Assembly (NCBI GenBank): GCA_026874595.1
Contig: CM049321.1
Coordinates: forward strand, 45,687,797 to 45,751,796
Reading direction: 5' to 3'
Length of the DNA stretch: 64,000 nucleotides
Origin: Sipunculus nudus
Lineage: Eukaryota; Annelida; Sipuncula; Golfingiida; Sipunculidae
Positions 35,545 to 46,053 of the stretch are shown here, in pieces (within the stretch, counting starts at the first letter, position 1; each line of letters starts with the position of its first letter). The notes under the pieces were generated by a model, which was given only the letters and a program-made list of their open reading frames with translations, made no database searches and had not been told where the DNA came from. Both the position numbers and the translations under genes were made by a program.

Positions 35545-36700
35545 ATATCGTACAAGCACTCATTGTATATATTGTTATGATGTGAGTTACAGAAGTTGTG
35601 TTTGCCTTGAGATGTGCTTGGATATGGATTTTTCATTTTTTTCCATCTTTGAGTTTTTTTTCATTTTTTTCTGTATAAAAAATAAAATTATGCAAATTTT
35701 ATCATGTTTATTTCGTGTCTTATTTTGCACATTAAGGTAGGAAAGAAATCAGTAATCCAAGATTAAAATGAATAGCTACTTACGTTTAGAACAACATACG
35801 GACAGACAAGCTGTTGTAAGACCCTTGATAGTCAAAGCCTCACTTGGGCAATAACTTTGGAAATGCGACCAATTTATCACGGTCCCATCGGTAGTCATAG
35901 TTCCGAGGTTTTACTGTACATGTTGCACGGTGTAATACATGAAAATTTCACTCTTTGACCCAAAAATTGAAAAGAATCTTCCCCTGTCGACAGGTGAACC
36001 ACATGTGAGAGAAGGACCTTGGTAAATCAGTCTGAGGTGGTCCAATATGTACGATAAACCATCAAATTATTGACTGGCTGAAAGAAAGCTGCCCATGTGT
36101 TGGGACACTGAAACTGCTGTTCCTATGATAGTCAAGATAATCACACAACACAAAGTGAGAATTTCAAGATCACATAATTATCTCACGTCATATTTCAACT
36201 AGCCTGATAGCTCATCAAGCCCCTGTTCAGTGTTCTGGCAAATATTACCACAACGCTTTTCTAAACTTTATCAAATGTAGGAGAATATGGGGTTGTGTAT
36301 AGAAAATAAGCTGTAGTACGTGAGTATATCAGAACAGCAAAATAAGCCTTTTTCATTCTGCTTTGTCTAAATAAAACAAATGACAATAATGTTGTCCTTG
36401 TTTTTTTTCTGATAAACAGATAAATTGTATCCTGTTACAAGCATTAAATTTTATAAGCCGCTGATGACTGTGGCAGATATCACATAATGGTTGGAGAACT
36501 GTTTTCATAAAACCATCCATCATCAACTGTAAAACCTTTGACCCTCGACTCTAAGTCCAATGCCTAAATCAGAAGCTACATCCTTTAATTTCTTGAAAGA
36601 ACAAGACTACCGCAAATGTGCATAATACTCCTGTCTCCTGACCTCTGCCCTCATTAATATGCGGTAATTTTGCAGAGAATTTAAATAAGGAGATTTGTAC
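35545..36700. other. Non-coding, contains one end of a pogo-like MITE
   Basis: The segment 35820-35922 ends CGAGGTTTTACTG followed by TA, the inverted form of the CAGTAAAACC termini at 22871. The left end is not found. The remainder holds no supported feature. Confidence 0.4.
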
Positions 36701-37050
36701 TATTGGTTAACATTTACGTTGAGTTTCATGAAAGTCAATCAATTTTTTGGTAAGTCATCATGATGCAACCAAGGTATGGTGACCACTGACCTTATTAGAT
36801 ATGCACGGATTTTGCCCGGAATCGAACTTATGTGAGACAAATTGTTTAATATTTCTTCGAGTTTCATCAAAATCCATCAAATCCTGATAAGTTACCGCGG
36901 TGACACCACAAAGTAGTCCCGTGTCCTCAGACCTAATAAAATATGTGTAAAAATCGACTACAATCAAACTCGAGTGAGATAATCTATTGGTTAGAAGTTA
37001 TGGCGAGTTTCGTGAAAATCCATCAAGTTATGATGGCGATGCTAATAGTT
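36700..37050 (-). repeat. Dispersed repeat C, inverted copy
   Basis: Contains GAGTTTCATGAAAGTCAATCA, GTTACCGCGGTGACACCACAAA and ACCTTATTAGATATG-type units in repeated ~150-bp steps, related in reverse to 4560-5065. Confidence 0.4.
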
Positions 37051-37499
37051 AATGGATGGGCAACATACCGATAGTACTACATATGGACAGACTGTGGGTA
37101 TACATAATACATCCTGTCATAGACGCCATATAAAAACAAGGTCACATTGATCACAGTGTTTGGGCTAAATATAAGTGTTATATGATTTAAGCATAGTGAA
37201 AAGAGATAATGTAGAGTTTGGTTTTTATACAGTTCTTTAAAATATTCTGGTGAGTAGCTAGTTATGTCTGGCATTTATGCCTGTACTGCATACATATATG
37301 TATTGTATCCCTTCTCTTAGTTCTCCTTTTTTCCTTAACCATAATGTCTAAAAAACATTGCTTTACATGAAAGAGGGAGAACCTTGACAGTCTCCGTTGG
37401 TGTTAATGAACTCACAATAATAGTGAAAAGGGGATAAAAGATAAGCAGAGCATCCCCTCGTATGGGGGCATAAGAAAGGCTGGATGTATATAAAAATAA
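37051..37499. other. No recognised feature
   Basis: AT-rich, no supported frame. Confidence 0.4.
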
Positions 37500-38244
37500 G
37501 GAGGGCAATTCTGTGACCTTGATTTTTGACCTGTGACCTCAAAATCAACAGGGTTATTCCTCTATTACTGAGCAATATGTGAAAAACTGATTTGAAGGTT
37601 TTGGAGGAAATTTTAGGCTTAAATATCTACATGCTTTTTCAAAAAGTGTTACACCTCTGACCCCAAAATCAATAAGGTGCTTCATCCGTTGGTGGTTGAG
37701 CCATCGGTTGAAGATGAAAGGTTTTGGCTTGTTGGTTGGGAAGGATGGACAGACTCACCGATGAACAAAGACGTTACTAGGAGAGTGAGATAAGCACACA
37801 CACTGCAAAATATTGTGAATGGTGCAACAATTCTTGTGTACACACTTGTAAGCTGTACTAGGTGTATGGACAAGCAAAATTAAAGGCCTACAGGTCAAAC
37901 CACCTCTGAGATCATGGCAAAGATGTACACTACATATCAATAAATTTACCCGGCACCACCAGGCTTGTTTGATAAAGTATTCGCAAAAACAAAATCATTT
38001 GTGGTTTTTGATACAAGGCAGTCCTTTAGTTTACTGAAAGGTTTTTAATGGAAAATTGATAAAGTTTTCCCTAGCATCTAGAAAGAACGAAGTGACCCAG
38101 TTTGATAGGGGAACTATGGGAATTTTGGATTTGCAGGTCCAATGGTTTCCCAATGTGGACGTACAGATGGCCAAACGACAAGGCAGACCGATGATGGACA
38201 AAAGATCATCACTACAGCCTAGATGACTTATAGTCAGTTGTGCT
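37500..38244 (-). mobile_element. 5' part of a hairpin-ended element
   Basis: The minus-strand hairpin at 38244-38216 is worn but paired (AGCACAACTGACT, loop, AGTCATCTAGGCT). It is followed by repeat D (38010-38215) and two TGACCT-rich units at 37510-37690. A possible matching 3' end (GACCCATGGGTT inverted at 34708-34720) lies 3.5 kb away, which would make an unusually long copy. Confidence 0.4.
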
Positions 38245-38454
38245 GAGAATATAAGCCATGTTTAAAGTTAATTTTATGGTGAGAAAAAAACTCGGTTGTG
38301 TAAGAATCTAGCTGCAAACACTGTAATTTAAATTTCATCAAAATCATGTTATAGTCGTGTTATAGTTGGACAAGTTACATTTTCATTTTTTTTTTAATTG
38401 AACTGACTTAAGTTAATTTTTAGTTTATTACTTATTATGAATCCCTGTACTTAC

Positions 38455-39823
38455 TGTTTTAGATCTTTTCTGTCAAGGAAAGAGAATATGTGATGCATGC
38501 ATTCATATCCTGAATGCAGCCTTTGTAAGTAGGATGGACATTGTGATCGAATATTGGTGATTTTTATACAGATGCTGGGCTGTGCTTCTTGCGACACCAC
38601 AGGCCTCTGTGGTTCTTGCAATGCCACAGGCCTCTTTGGTTCTCGCATAATCACCGGCCTCTGTTGTTGTTGAGACATCACAGGCCTCTGTGGATGTTGA
38701 GACGCCACAGGCCTCTGTGGTTCTTGCGATACCAAAGGCCTCTGTAGTTCTTGCGATACCACAAGCCCCTGTGGTTCTTGCGATGCTACAGGCCTCTGTG
38801 ATTCTTGCGATGCCACAGACCTCTGTGGTTCTTGTGATACCACAGGCCTCCGTGGTTTTTGCGATACCACATGCCTCTGTGGTTCTTGCGATACCAAAGG
38901 CCTCTGTAGTTCTTGCGATACCACAAGCACCTGTGGTTCTTGCGATGCTACAGGCCTCGGTGGTTCTAGAGGTTCCTCTATTTCGATATATTCGGTAATT
39001 TTTTTTCAACGTTTTCTTTTTCAGTTTCCTGTTTTATGAGGGTTTTCTGAGCCAGTGCCACCAGTTTTTTTAGGGCAGAAGCCGATAATGCCATGGACAA
39101 GTCTGTCTCATCTGTATTTATGTTCTTTAGCAGGTCCTCTGCTGACAATGAGGACAGATCTAACAGATGGCGCTTCAGCAAATGACGTCGATAAAAGGTG
39201 CTGGTGATGGTGCTGCTTGTGTTAATCTAGGCCCTAGTTTGGGGGACAGTATTGGCATGGCAACATCTTCCTGAATGTTCGTACTGACGGAGATGGAATC
39301 TACTTCCGAGGAGTTTGTACCCACTGCTGGAAAAAGGGTGGTTCTTTTCAAAACCGTTTGGGCAGAGGAAGTGTGTACTGCTGTATAACGCGAGGATACT
39401 GGGAAGGCTTTCGTTTGTGGCACCCCTTTATTAGCACTCGTTTTGGCCGGAGAGTTTTCCTGTTTGGTCAAGGGGATAACTTCTAAACCATGTTGAGATG
39501 TCTTTATTAGCTGCAAAGGAACGGGCCCCGAGGATGCCTGGCTTAACGTAGGGTCTTTCTCTGTTACATTATTGACTTGTTGATTCTTCCCTGCTGAGGG
39601 CAACGGATTCTTCAGTAAAGATCGGAGATTCTTATCCCTTTGAACAGCATAGAGGCAGCTTGACTTCACTGGTGACTGGCTCTGTTTTATACTGGGTAAT
39701 TCATCATCATCGTCTGATAAAGCAATCAGATCTCGATCTCAGGAGGTTCAATATCACCATCAGCTTCAACATCAACTACATCTTTAAAAAAATACCAACA
39801 TCACTGTCATCATCATCGTCTTT
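38455..39823 (-). CDS. Candidate gene exon: acidic protein with nine-residue repeats and F-box-like end
   Basis: The minus-strand exon runs from an acceptor (CTTTGCTTTAAG) at 39824 to a consensus donor (ACA|GTAAGT) at 38455/38454. The order is an acidic start (KDDDDDSDVGIF, DVVDVEADGDIEPPEIEI), LIALSDDDDELPSIKQ, a Ser/Thr/Pro-rich part (39669-39175), a leucine-rich helix (RHLLDLSSLSAEDLLKNI, 39170-38980), and about 14 copies of EPQRPVVSQ-like repeats. The end is SGYECMHHIFSFLDRKDLK, which resembles the first half of an F-box (substrate adaptor of SCF ubiquitin ligases). Four frame changes occur, near 39789, 39735, 39180 and 39002, and each is repaired by adding one base; two lie in runs of seven or eight A/T. 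A true pseudogene or assembly deletions are both possible. The F-box call is tentative and the remaining exons were not located. Confidence 0.45.
38580..38962 (-). repeat. Coding minisatellite, 27-bp unit, ~14 copies
   Basis: The unit (plus strand TTCTTGCGATACCACAGGCC, then TCTGTGG) is 27 bp, so each copy adds nine residues without changing frame. A six-unit higher-order block is duplicated, with the variant ACCAAAGGCC at 38731 and again at 38893 (162 bp apart). It lies within the F-box-like exon. Confidence 0.9.
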
Positions 39824-39855
39824 CTTAAAGCAAAGGTTATAACAGACATTTAATA

Positions 39856-41804
39856 CTAGTGACCCATGGGTCATGACGCTCAGCCGACTGACCTATTGAC
39901 AATATGTCCTTGCACAGGCAACTGATTAAGATAATGTAGGTGGCATCATCGTTATTGCATATTAGCTTAAGTTCATCAAGAGCCATAAGCACACCGAATT
40001 TTATGACAATCCAATCAGCCTTTCCTTAGGTGCTGGCAATTTGTGTGTATTTTGCATTATTTCTGGGATGCTCAAACATACCCCAAAACTCTGAGAATAT
40101 AGGTCACAATGACTCAATTTCAGGTTTCTGGGGAGAACTTTTGAGGAACTCTCATGATGTCAAGTGAGAAGATTCTGGGTCCGATGGTTATGATTTGGTC
40201 GCTACTTTGTTATCAAATTTCAATTATTCTGGTGGGTGTCTATAAGCCCCATAGCTCGAAGAAAGGGGAAACAGAGATCTAATTTCAGGTTTTCAAGGAG
40301 ATTTTTCATAGACCTACCTGGATGACAAGTTAGAAGATTCTGGACCCAGTGCTTATGATTTGTCCCCTGTAAATGGATGACTGCATCTTTAAAAGTCTCA
40401 AAAATAGAGAAATAAACTTGCTTAAGATTCTAAAAAAAGTCCAGGTGGCGCAACCTGTCTGCAGGGACTGAAGAAACATAGAATGATGATTATGCATACA
40501 GAAAAGTTCAATGCATTAGTTGTCCTGATACAGGAGCTATTGTATAAAATTTTTAATTAGTCGGGGGGGGGGGGTACTCCTGAGCCCCATAGCTCGGAGA
40601 ATATTGGTAACAGAGACCTAATATCAGGTTTCCTTGGAGATTTTTATGGACCTCCCAGGATGTCAAGTAAGAAGATTCCAGGTCCAATGATTACAATTTG
40701 TGCCCTGTTAACAGATGACCACACCTTTTAAGGTCTCAAAAAAGATAAAAATGCGTAAAAATGAAAAAAAGTCCTGGTGGCGCCACCAGTCTACAGGAAC
40801 TGATGAAACACTCCATGATGAACAGCATGCAAAGAATCATGGCGATCGATGCACTAGTTGTTCAGATAATAGAGCTTTTGTATCAAATATTCCATTATAT
40901 TGGGGGGTAGTTCGAAGCCCAATAGCTCAGAGGTATTGGATAACAGACAACTAAGTTCAGGTTTCCAAGGAGACTTTTTATTGGCCTCCCTGCAGGTCAA
41001 GATACGAGATTCTAGGTCAAAACATTACGATTTGTGCCCTGTTAACAGATGACCGCATCTTTTAAGGTCTTGAAAATAGAAAAAAAAGTAAAAAAAATCG
41101 AAAAAATACAGGTAGCGCCACCAGTCTGCAGAAACTGATGAGACCTCCTTGATCAATATCCATGCAAAGAATCATCGGGATCAATGCATTAGTTGTTAAA
41201 ATACTTGAGCTTTTGTATCAAATTTTCCATTATTCTGTGATGTACTTCGGAGCCCCATAGCTGAAGAATATGGGTATCACAGACCTAATTTTAGGTTTTC
41301 AAACAGATCTTTCATGGACCTCCCTGCTTGTCGAGAAACAAGGTTCTAGGTCCAATGATTTAATTTGTGCTCTGTTAACAGATGACCGCATCTTTTAAGG
41401 TCTCAAAAATAGAGCGAAAAAAATCGTAACAATCGAAAAAATCCAGGTGGCGCCACCAGTCTGCAGAAAACTGTTGAAACACTCCATGATCAATATCCAT
41501 GCAAAGAACATGGGGATCAATATATTAGTTGTTCAGAAACCTGAGATTTTATATCAAATTTTCCATTATTCTGGGGGTATTTCGGAGCCCCATAGCTCAA
41601 AGAATATGGGTAACCCGAGACATAATTTCAAGTTTCCAAGGAGATCTTTCATGGACCTCTAAGGATGTCAAGTTAGAAGATTCAAGGTCCAGCTGTTACG
41701 ATTTGTGCCTGGACAAATAGACTGACAGACGGACAGCTAGGGTTAGACGGACGACGGATAAAGAGTGATTGCTTAAGCTCAGATGACTTGCAGTCAGCTG
41801 AGCT
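39856..41804 (-). mobile_element. Complete hairpin-ended element with 335-bp satellite core (copy 4)
   Basis: The best-preserved copy. On the minus strand the 5' end is a 29-nt hairpin (41804-41776): AGCTCAG, one mismatch, TGACT, 3-nt loop, AGTCA, one mismatch, CTGAGCT. It is followed by a CCGTCGTCCGTC leader. The 3' end is the perfect palindrome TGACCCATGGGTCA, then CTAG and T. The core contains about five satellite units of 330-338 bp, with the boxes GGTGGCGCAAC (near 40445) and GGTRGCGCCACC (near 40770, 41108 and 41444). No reading frame is longer than chance. It is non-autonomous and resembles pearl/HINE elements in design. Confidence 0.65.
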
Positions 41805-41837
41805 AAAAAATCTAAACCCAATCAGCACGTTTACCAG

Positions 41838-42009
41838 CAAGCTATGTATCCTCAGGGTCAGGTCACTTGGCTGAATTCTGGAACACTTTATCAAATGCAA
41901 ATTATACTTACATATTAATATATTATTATTCACAAGCTATGTATCCTCAGGGTCAGGTCACTTGGCTGAATTCTGGAACACTTTATCAAATGCAAATTAT
42001 ACTTACATA

Positions 42010-42018
<9 letters not shown>
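41838..42018 (+). repeat. Exact tandem duplication, 95-bp period
   Basis: CAAGCTATGTATCCTCAGGG and the following bases, 86 in all, are identical at 41838-41923 and 41933-42018. The duplication ends at a (TA)n tract. The identity indicates a very recent event or an assembly artefact. Confidence 0.9.
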
Positions 42019-42061
<43 letters not shown>

Positions 42062-42330
42062 CATTTGAAAAGCTACGAGGAAATGTTCCGGTAAACTTGT
42101 GGTTATCAAATATTAAACATATATTTGCCGAATTAATACTGTGCACTTTAACGACTTTATCATAGATGCAGGAGTCTCTCAAGATCAAATATTTCCAGAA
42201 ATATCATTATTTCAGCTATGTGACAGTGTTATGTGCATTCAATAACCAGGGGATGTATGAACACCTGTAAATTAAAGAATAAGTAACAAGGTGGAGACTG
42301 GCTTAAGCATAATAATATAAATTCAATTTA
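42013..42330 (+). repeat. Dispersed repeat E, copy 2, anchored on (TA)n
   Basis: A TA tract at 42013-42058 is followed by sequence homologous to 34844-35125 (GAGCATTTGAAAAGCT, ATGCAGGAGTCTCTCAAG, ATCATTATTTCAGC). Confidence 0.6.
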
Positions 42331-42573
42331 TTAACTTAATTAAAATTCTGTAAAATATATAAAATTATTAAATTTCAAATGAGCATAAGCTAAATCTGGT
42401 AAGTATATATCTTATTTTGTGATACATGAAAATTGTGGCCTGAAACCATTTAATAATACACTTAGGAACTAGAATGTCAGAAAAAGTTGACTAAATCCCT
42501 CGGTTAGAAATACAGTGATTATGGGTGGTAACAGTTACGTCTAATATATTTGTTCTCACATGGTTGTTCTCGC

Positions 42574-42770
42574 ATATATATATATATATATATAATAATA
42601 ATAAAAACCTCGTCTTACCACCACCTCAGTTTAGCGACAACCTTAAAATTAAGACCACTTGATCCGATTCGGTTTTCTCTGTACATCAGACCACGCTCAG
42701 AAGACCACCTCGAAAATACGACCACTTATCGAGGTCCCGTTGGTGGTTGTAATATTAAGGTTTTTACCGT

Positions 42771-42825
<55 letters not shown>
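42574..42825. mobile_element. Short MITE between two (TA)n tracts
   Basis: The element, about 42598-42771, has ends AAAAACCTCGTCTTACCACC and, inverted, GGTAAAAACCTTAATATTAC. It is flanked by TA tracts at 42574-42594 and 42771-42825, repeating the pattern of CAG(T)AAAACC elements inserted in TA repeats. The interior has paired AAGACCACCTC and GACCACTT boxes. Confidence 0.5.
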
Positions 42826-42826
<1 letters not shown>

Positions 42827-42829
42827 CAC

Positions 42830-43114
42830 AATTTGTAAACAAATTGACTTACACCATCTGATATATGCTAGCTAGTTATATACTAAAGTCATTATGTCAC
42901 TAAAATTTGTCCATGCGTTATTATTATGGGATAGCCGATGGATCAGATATGTTTCTCCAAGTTGCATGTCACCTCATGAGTGCATGCACAGGGTAGCAAA
43001 AACGTGATAGAGCAAAAAAATTGCTTTTGATGTATTTTCATGTATTTTAATATCAGTCTATGAAAATGTGCCCTACAGTTACTGGTTACTTATAATAGCG
43101 TACCTATTTTTTTT
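42830..43114. other. No recognised feature
   Basis: AT-rich spacer. Confidence 0.4.
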
Positions 43115-44423
43115 AGGTCAGCTGATTCTATGTCTTCTGAGCTATAGTGCATGCTGATCCGTCCGACTGGCACGTTTTCCCCTGTAAACACGATTTAATT
43201 TTCACAGCATATTCATATAAAATATTTAAATCTATTAATATATGAAATTTCAAAATGAATGATCAAAAAGAGTAGTTTTATACATGTTCTCAGACACCGT
43301 GTCAAGCATTTATTACATCATGCTAGCCCAGTACAGTGGCGTGCAATGAGTTATTCAGCCCTCACCTACATGCTTCACTCCAGGCAGCTCTCTAGGTACA
43401 AGTTAGTTATCTTCTCCCCCCCCCCCCACCCCCTCCCACCTCTCCTTTAAACCGACAAGATGCATATAAACTAGATGAATTTTATATATTTTTTCTTTTA
43501 TTAATTCATACTTGTTCCAGACTTTTGCTTCATTGTATTAAAAGGGTTGACAATGATTAAAGTGAACATCTAATTGTTTTGCAAAAATATTGTGGATGTT
43601 CATCAATAGGAATACCTTCAGAAGAATGAAAACTTTGCGTTCTTTTTCAACATGTGTGAATTTGAATAATAATTTCAGTATTATATTATATTCGAGATAA
43701 TAATTAGGATAATAATATTCTATCTCCCTCCTGAAACCATACATTGATGGTACCTGATTTAAAAAGGGATTTTTAATAAAGTTTACAGAATCTTTTTATA
43801 TTAGTTAATAAAATTAAGCCCGTACTGAAAACACAAATGTACAAAACTTTTATTTTTTGGAATAGTGATGCGACAAATAATCTTGAAGATGCCATGTTGT
43901 TGCATTATTTCCATGATATTACCCTTAAAAGATAACTTTCCTTTAATTTCAGTTTAAACATTTATATAAATAATGAAATATGTTTAAGCATAATTGGGAA
44001 CGATTTGAGCCAAATCAAGGATAAATAATGATGCAACTTACAATTCTGAATTAACATATATTTTAAGATATCTCATTGCAAATTTATAAAATTTGTAAAT
44101 TAAAAAATGAAAATGATAAAAACTATATGCCAAAAATGGAAAGGCTAAAAAATTGGGTTAAATATAAACTAAAAATCATCATTTCTTGAAAATAAATATA
44201 GGGATCAGTCCATTCTGTCCACCTGTCTGTCCATCGGTAAAAATTTCATATACATGCAACACAGTATTTCACAACTGTGTTTTTTTTTAATGCAGTTCTA
44301 TCAGAGTATTAGTTTCACAATTATACATTGAGCACTTTTCCCATATGAGGGTCCTTTCCTCTTAGCTTTCCAAAATCTAATATATATATATATATATATA
44401 TGTATATATGTTTTAATAATAAT

Positions 44424-44437
44424 AATAATAATAATTG
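44424..44437 (+). repeat. Candidate LINE target-site duplication, left copy
   Basis: AATAATAATAATTG immediately precedes the LINE 5' end and is repeated at 49944-49957 after its A-rich tail. Because it is microsatellite-like, slippage could create the match. Confidence 0.5.
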
Positions 44438-44847
44438 CAATTCCGGTTCCGGTCGGGTCGACTAGACGTACTTCACATCTGCTCTACAATTTTTCGGATA
44501 TAGGTATCTAAATATTCCGTTCATGCCACGTCAAGTATCCAGGACTTTAACATCTGATGTAACAGTATCAGGAACAGTAGTCTGTTACAGGTAAGAGCAT
44601 CCAGGAGGTCTGGATATATCGCTCTTTCTGTGAAAACTTAAATTTACAATTGACTGTTGACGTCCTTAAGCTGTTCGGTGTTCAACAGGAACTCTATAAA
44701 ATAAATTCATGAAATATATGATAAAGTGAAATACAAGAATTGCAAACTAACATTGAGCGAACATTGGCCTCCCTTTGAAGCAAAATAAATAGCCATAGAT
44801 CGAAGAATTTCCTTATCGAACTTTTCTTTGTTTTTTTTTTTTACAAA

Positions 44848-45966
44848 ATGGCGAACACTTTACGGGGTACAGGTGTGAACCACGATTTCATTGATGTAAC
44901 CGGTAACAAACGGGTTACGGTTGAACCAGTGTTCATCAAGTGTAAAGATCTACCAGGGTCCACAGAACATGAAGATTATGTAAGCATCAGGGAGTTATGT
45001 GCGGCGGCAGAACACGTAGCTGGTTACACAACCATGGAAGGTGCGCAGCGCATTCGCGGTGTTTGGCGACTATATCCCAAATCAATCGAAGCCCGCTCCC
45101 GGCTGCTTATAGAAGGCATTCAACTACGAGGCCGTTCGTTCTCGCTGCTTTCAAATAATCCTTTTATTGTCCGCCAGGAGGCGAACACCCAAGCAGGACC
45201 GCCGACCACGCGTGTCATCGTTGGGGGGATTCCCCTCTCCTACACCAGTAAGGAGATAAGCCAAACCTTAGAAAACTTAGGATGTGAACTGCGATCCAAG
45301 ATATTCGACGAATGTGATAGAGATGACAACGGAAAGCTGACCAGATGGAAGACAGGCCGCAGGTTTGTGTATATAACCAGACCACAGTCCCCATTACCAA
45401 ACAAAATACAAATGGGGCTTTTCCAGGCCAGTATTTACCATCGGGAACAGAAAGACGAAGAGAAACGCGCGAATGCGCTGTGCGGAAACTGTCTTCAGTT
45501 AAGCCACTTTAAACAAGAGTGTGAGAACCCAGTGAAATGTAGAGTCTGCCAGCAAGACGGACATATAGCGGGTGATCCTGCATGTGAGATAGAAAAACTC
45601 ACAGATGCCACTAAGCAGCTGGAAAGACAAGCAGATATGATGGCTGAAAATCTGGACCAGCCTCAATCATCACATGATCTTAACTCAAAACTTACCGACG
45701 TAGAAGTAAATTGCAAGAATGGTGAAATCTCTAATAGTGGTCGCAAGCCCAGAAAAGCTAGAAGACAGACAAAAGTCGACAGATCACGCTCATGCTCCAC
45801 CTCCCGGGCAGATAAAATGAAGGTGATAGAGATTGACAACTTCTTAAAGTCGATTAAACTGGGAGAGCAGAATAAAAGAAAAGCATCATCCCCCACAGGT
45901 GACCAGACACAGAAAAGGCAAGAGCTCCACAACTCTCCAGTATTACGAGGATGGCCATTACTTTGA
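44848..45966 (+). CDS. LINE ORF1 protein (RRM-like plus zinc knuckles)
   Basis: A 372-residue open frame starting at an ATG (ACAAAATGGCG) about 410 bp into the LINE. Residues ~110-185 (RVIVGGIPLSYTSKEISQTL ... RRFVYITRP) look like an RNA-recognition fold. A zinc-knuckle region follows at ~212-250: CGNCLQLSHFKQEC (C-X2-C-X4-H-X4-C) and CRVCQQDGHIAGDPAC (C-X2-C-X4-H-X6-C). The C-terminus is basic and charged (RRQTKVDRSRS). ORF1 proteins bind the element's RNA and chaperone it in the ribonucleoprotein used for target-primed reverse transcription. It is uninterrupted, ending at a TGA just before ORF2. Confidence 0.85.
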   Translation: MANTLRGTGVNHDFIDVTGNKRVTVEPVFIKCKDLPGSTEHEDYVSIRELCAAAEHVAGYTTMEGAQRIRGVWRLYPKSIEARSRLLIEGIQLRGRSFSLLSNNPFIVRQEANTQAGPPTTRVIVGGIPLSYTSKEISQTLENLGCELRSKIFDECDRDDNGKLTRWKTGRRFVYITRPQSPLPNKIQMGLFQASIYHREQKDEEKRANALCGNCLQLSHFKQECENPVKCRVCQQDGHIAGDPACEIEKLTDATKQLERQADMMAENLDQPQSSHDLNSKLTDVEVNCKNGEISNSGRKPRKARRQTKVDRSRSCSTSRADKMKVIEIDNFLKSIKLGEQNKRKASSPTGDQTQKRQELHNSPVLRGWPLL

Positions 45967-46053
45967 CTTCTCTGCGGATGTGACCGGACATGTCTTTGGA
46001 TTAAATGATTTTCCAAAAACGTTCTCATACTGTCTGCCGGATTCTTACTGAAT

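Noticed and set aside
38690-38998. Plus-strand frame through the 27-bp minisatellite
   Set aside because: A period that is a multiple of three keeps all frames open; the minus strand has the splice sites and flanking coding context.
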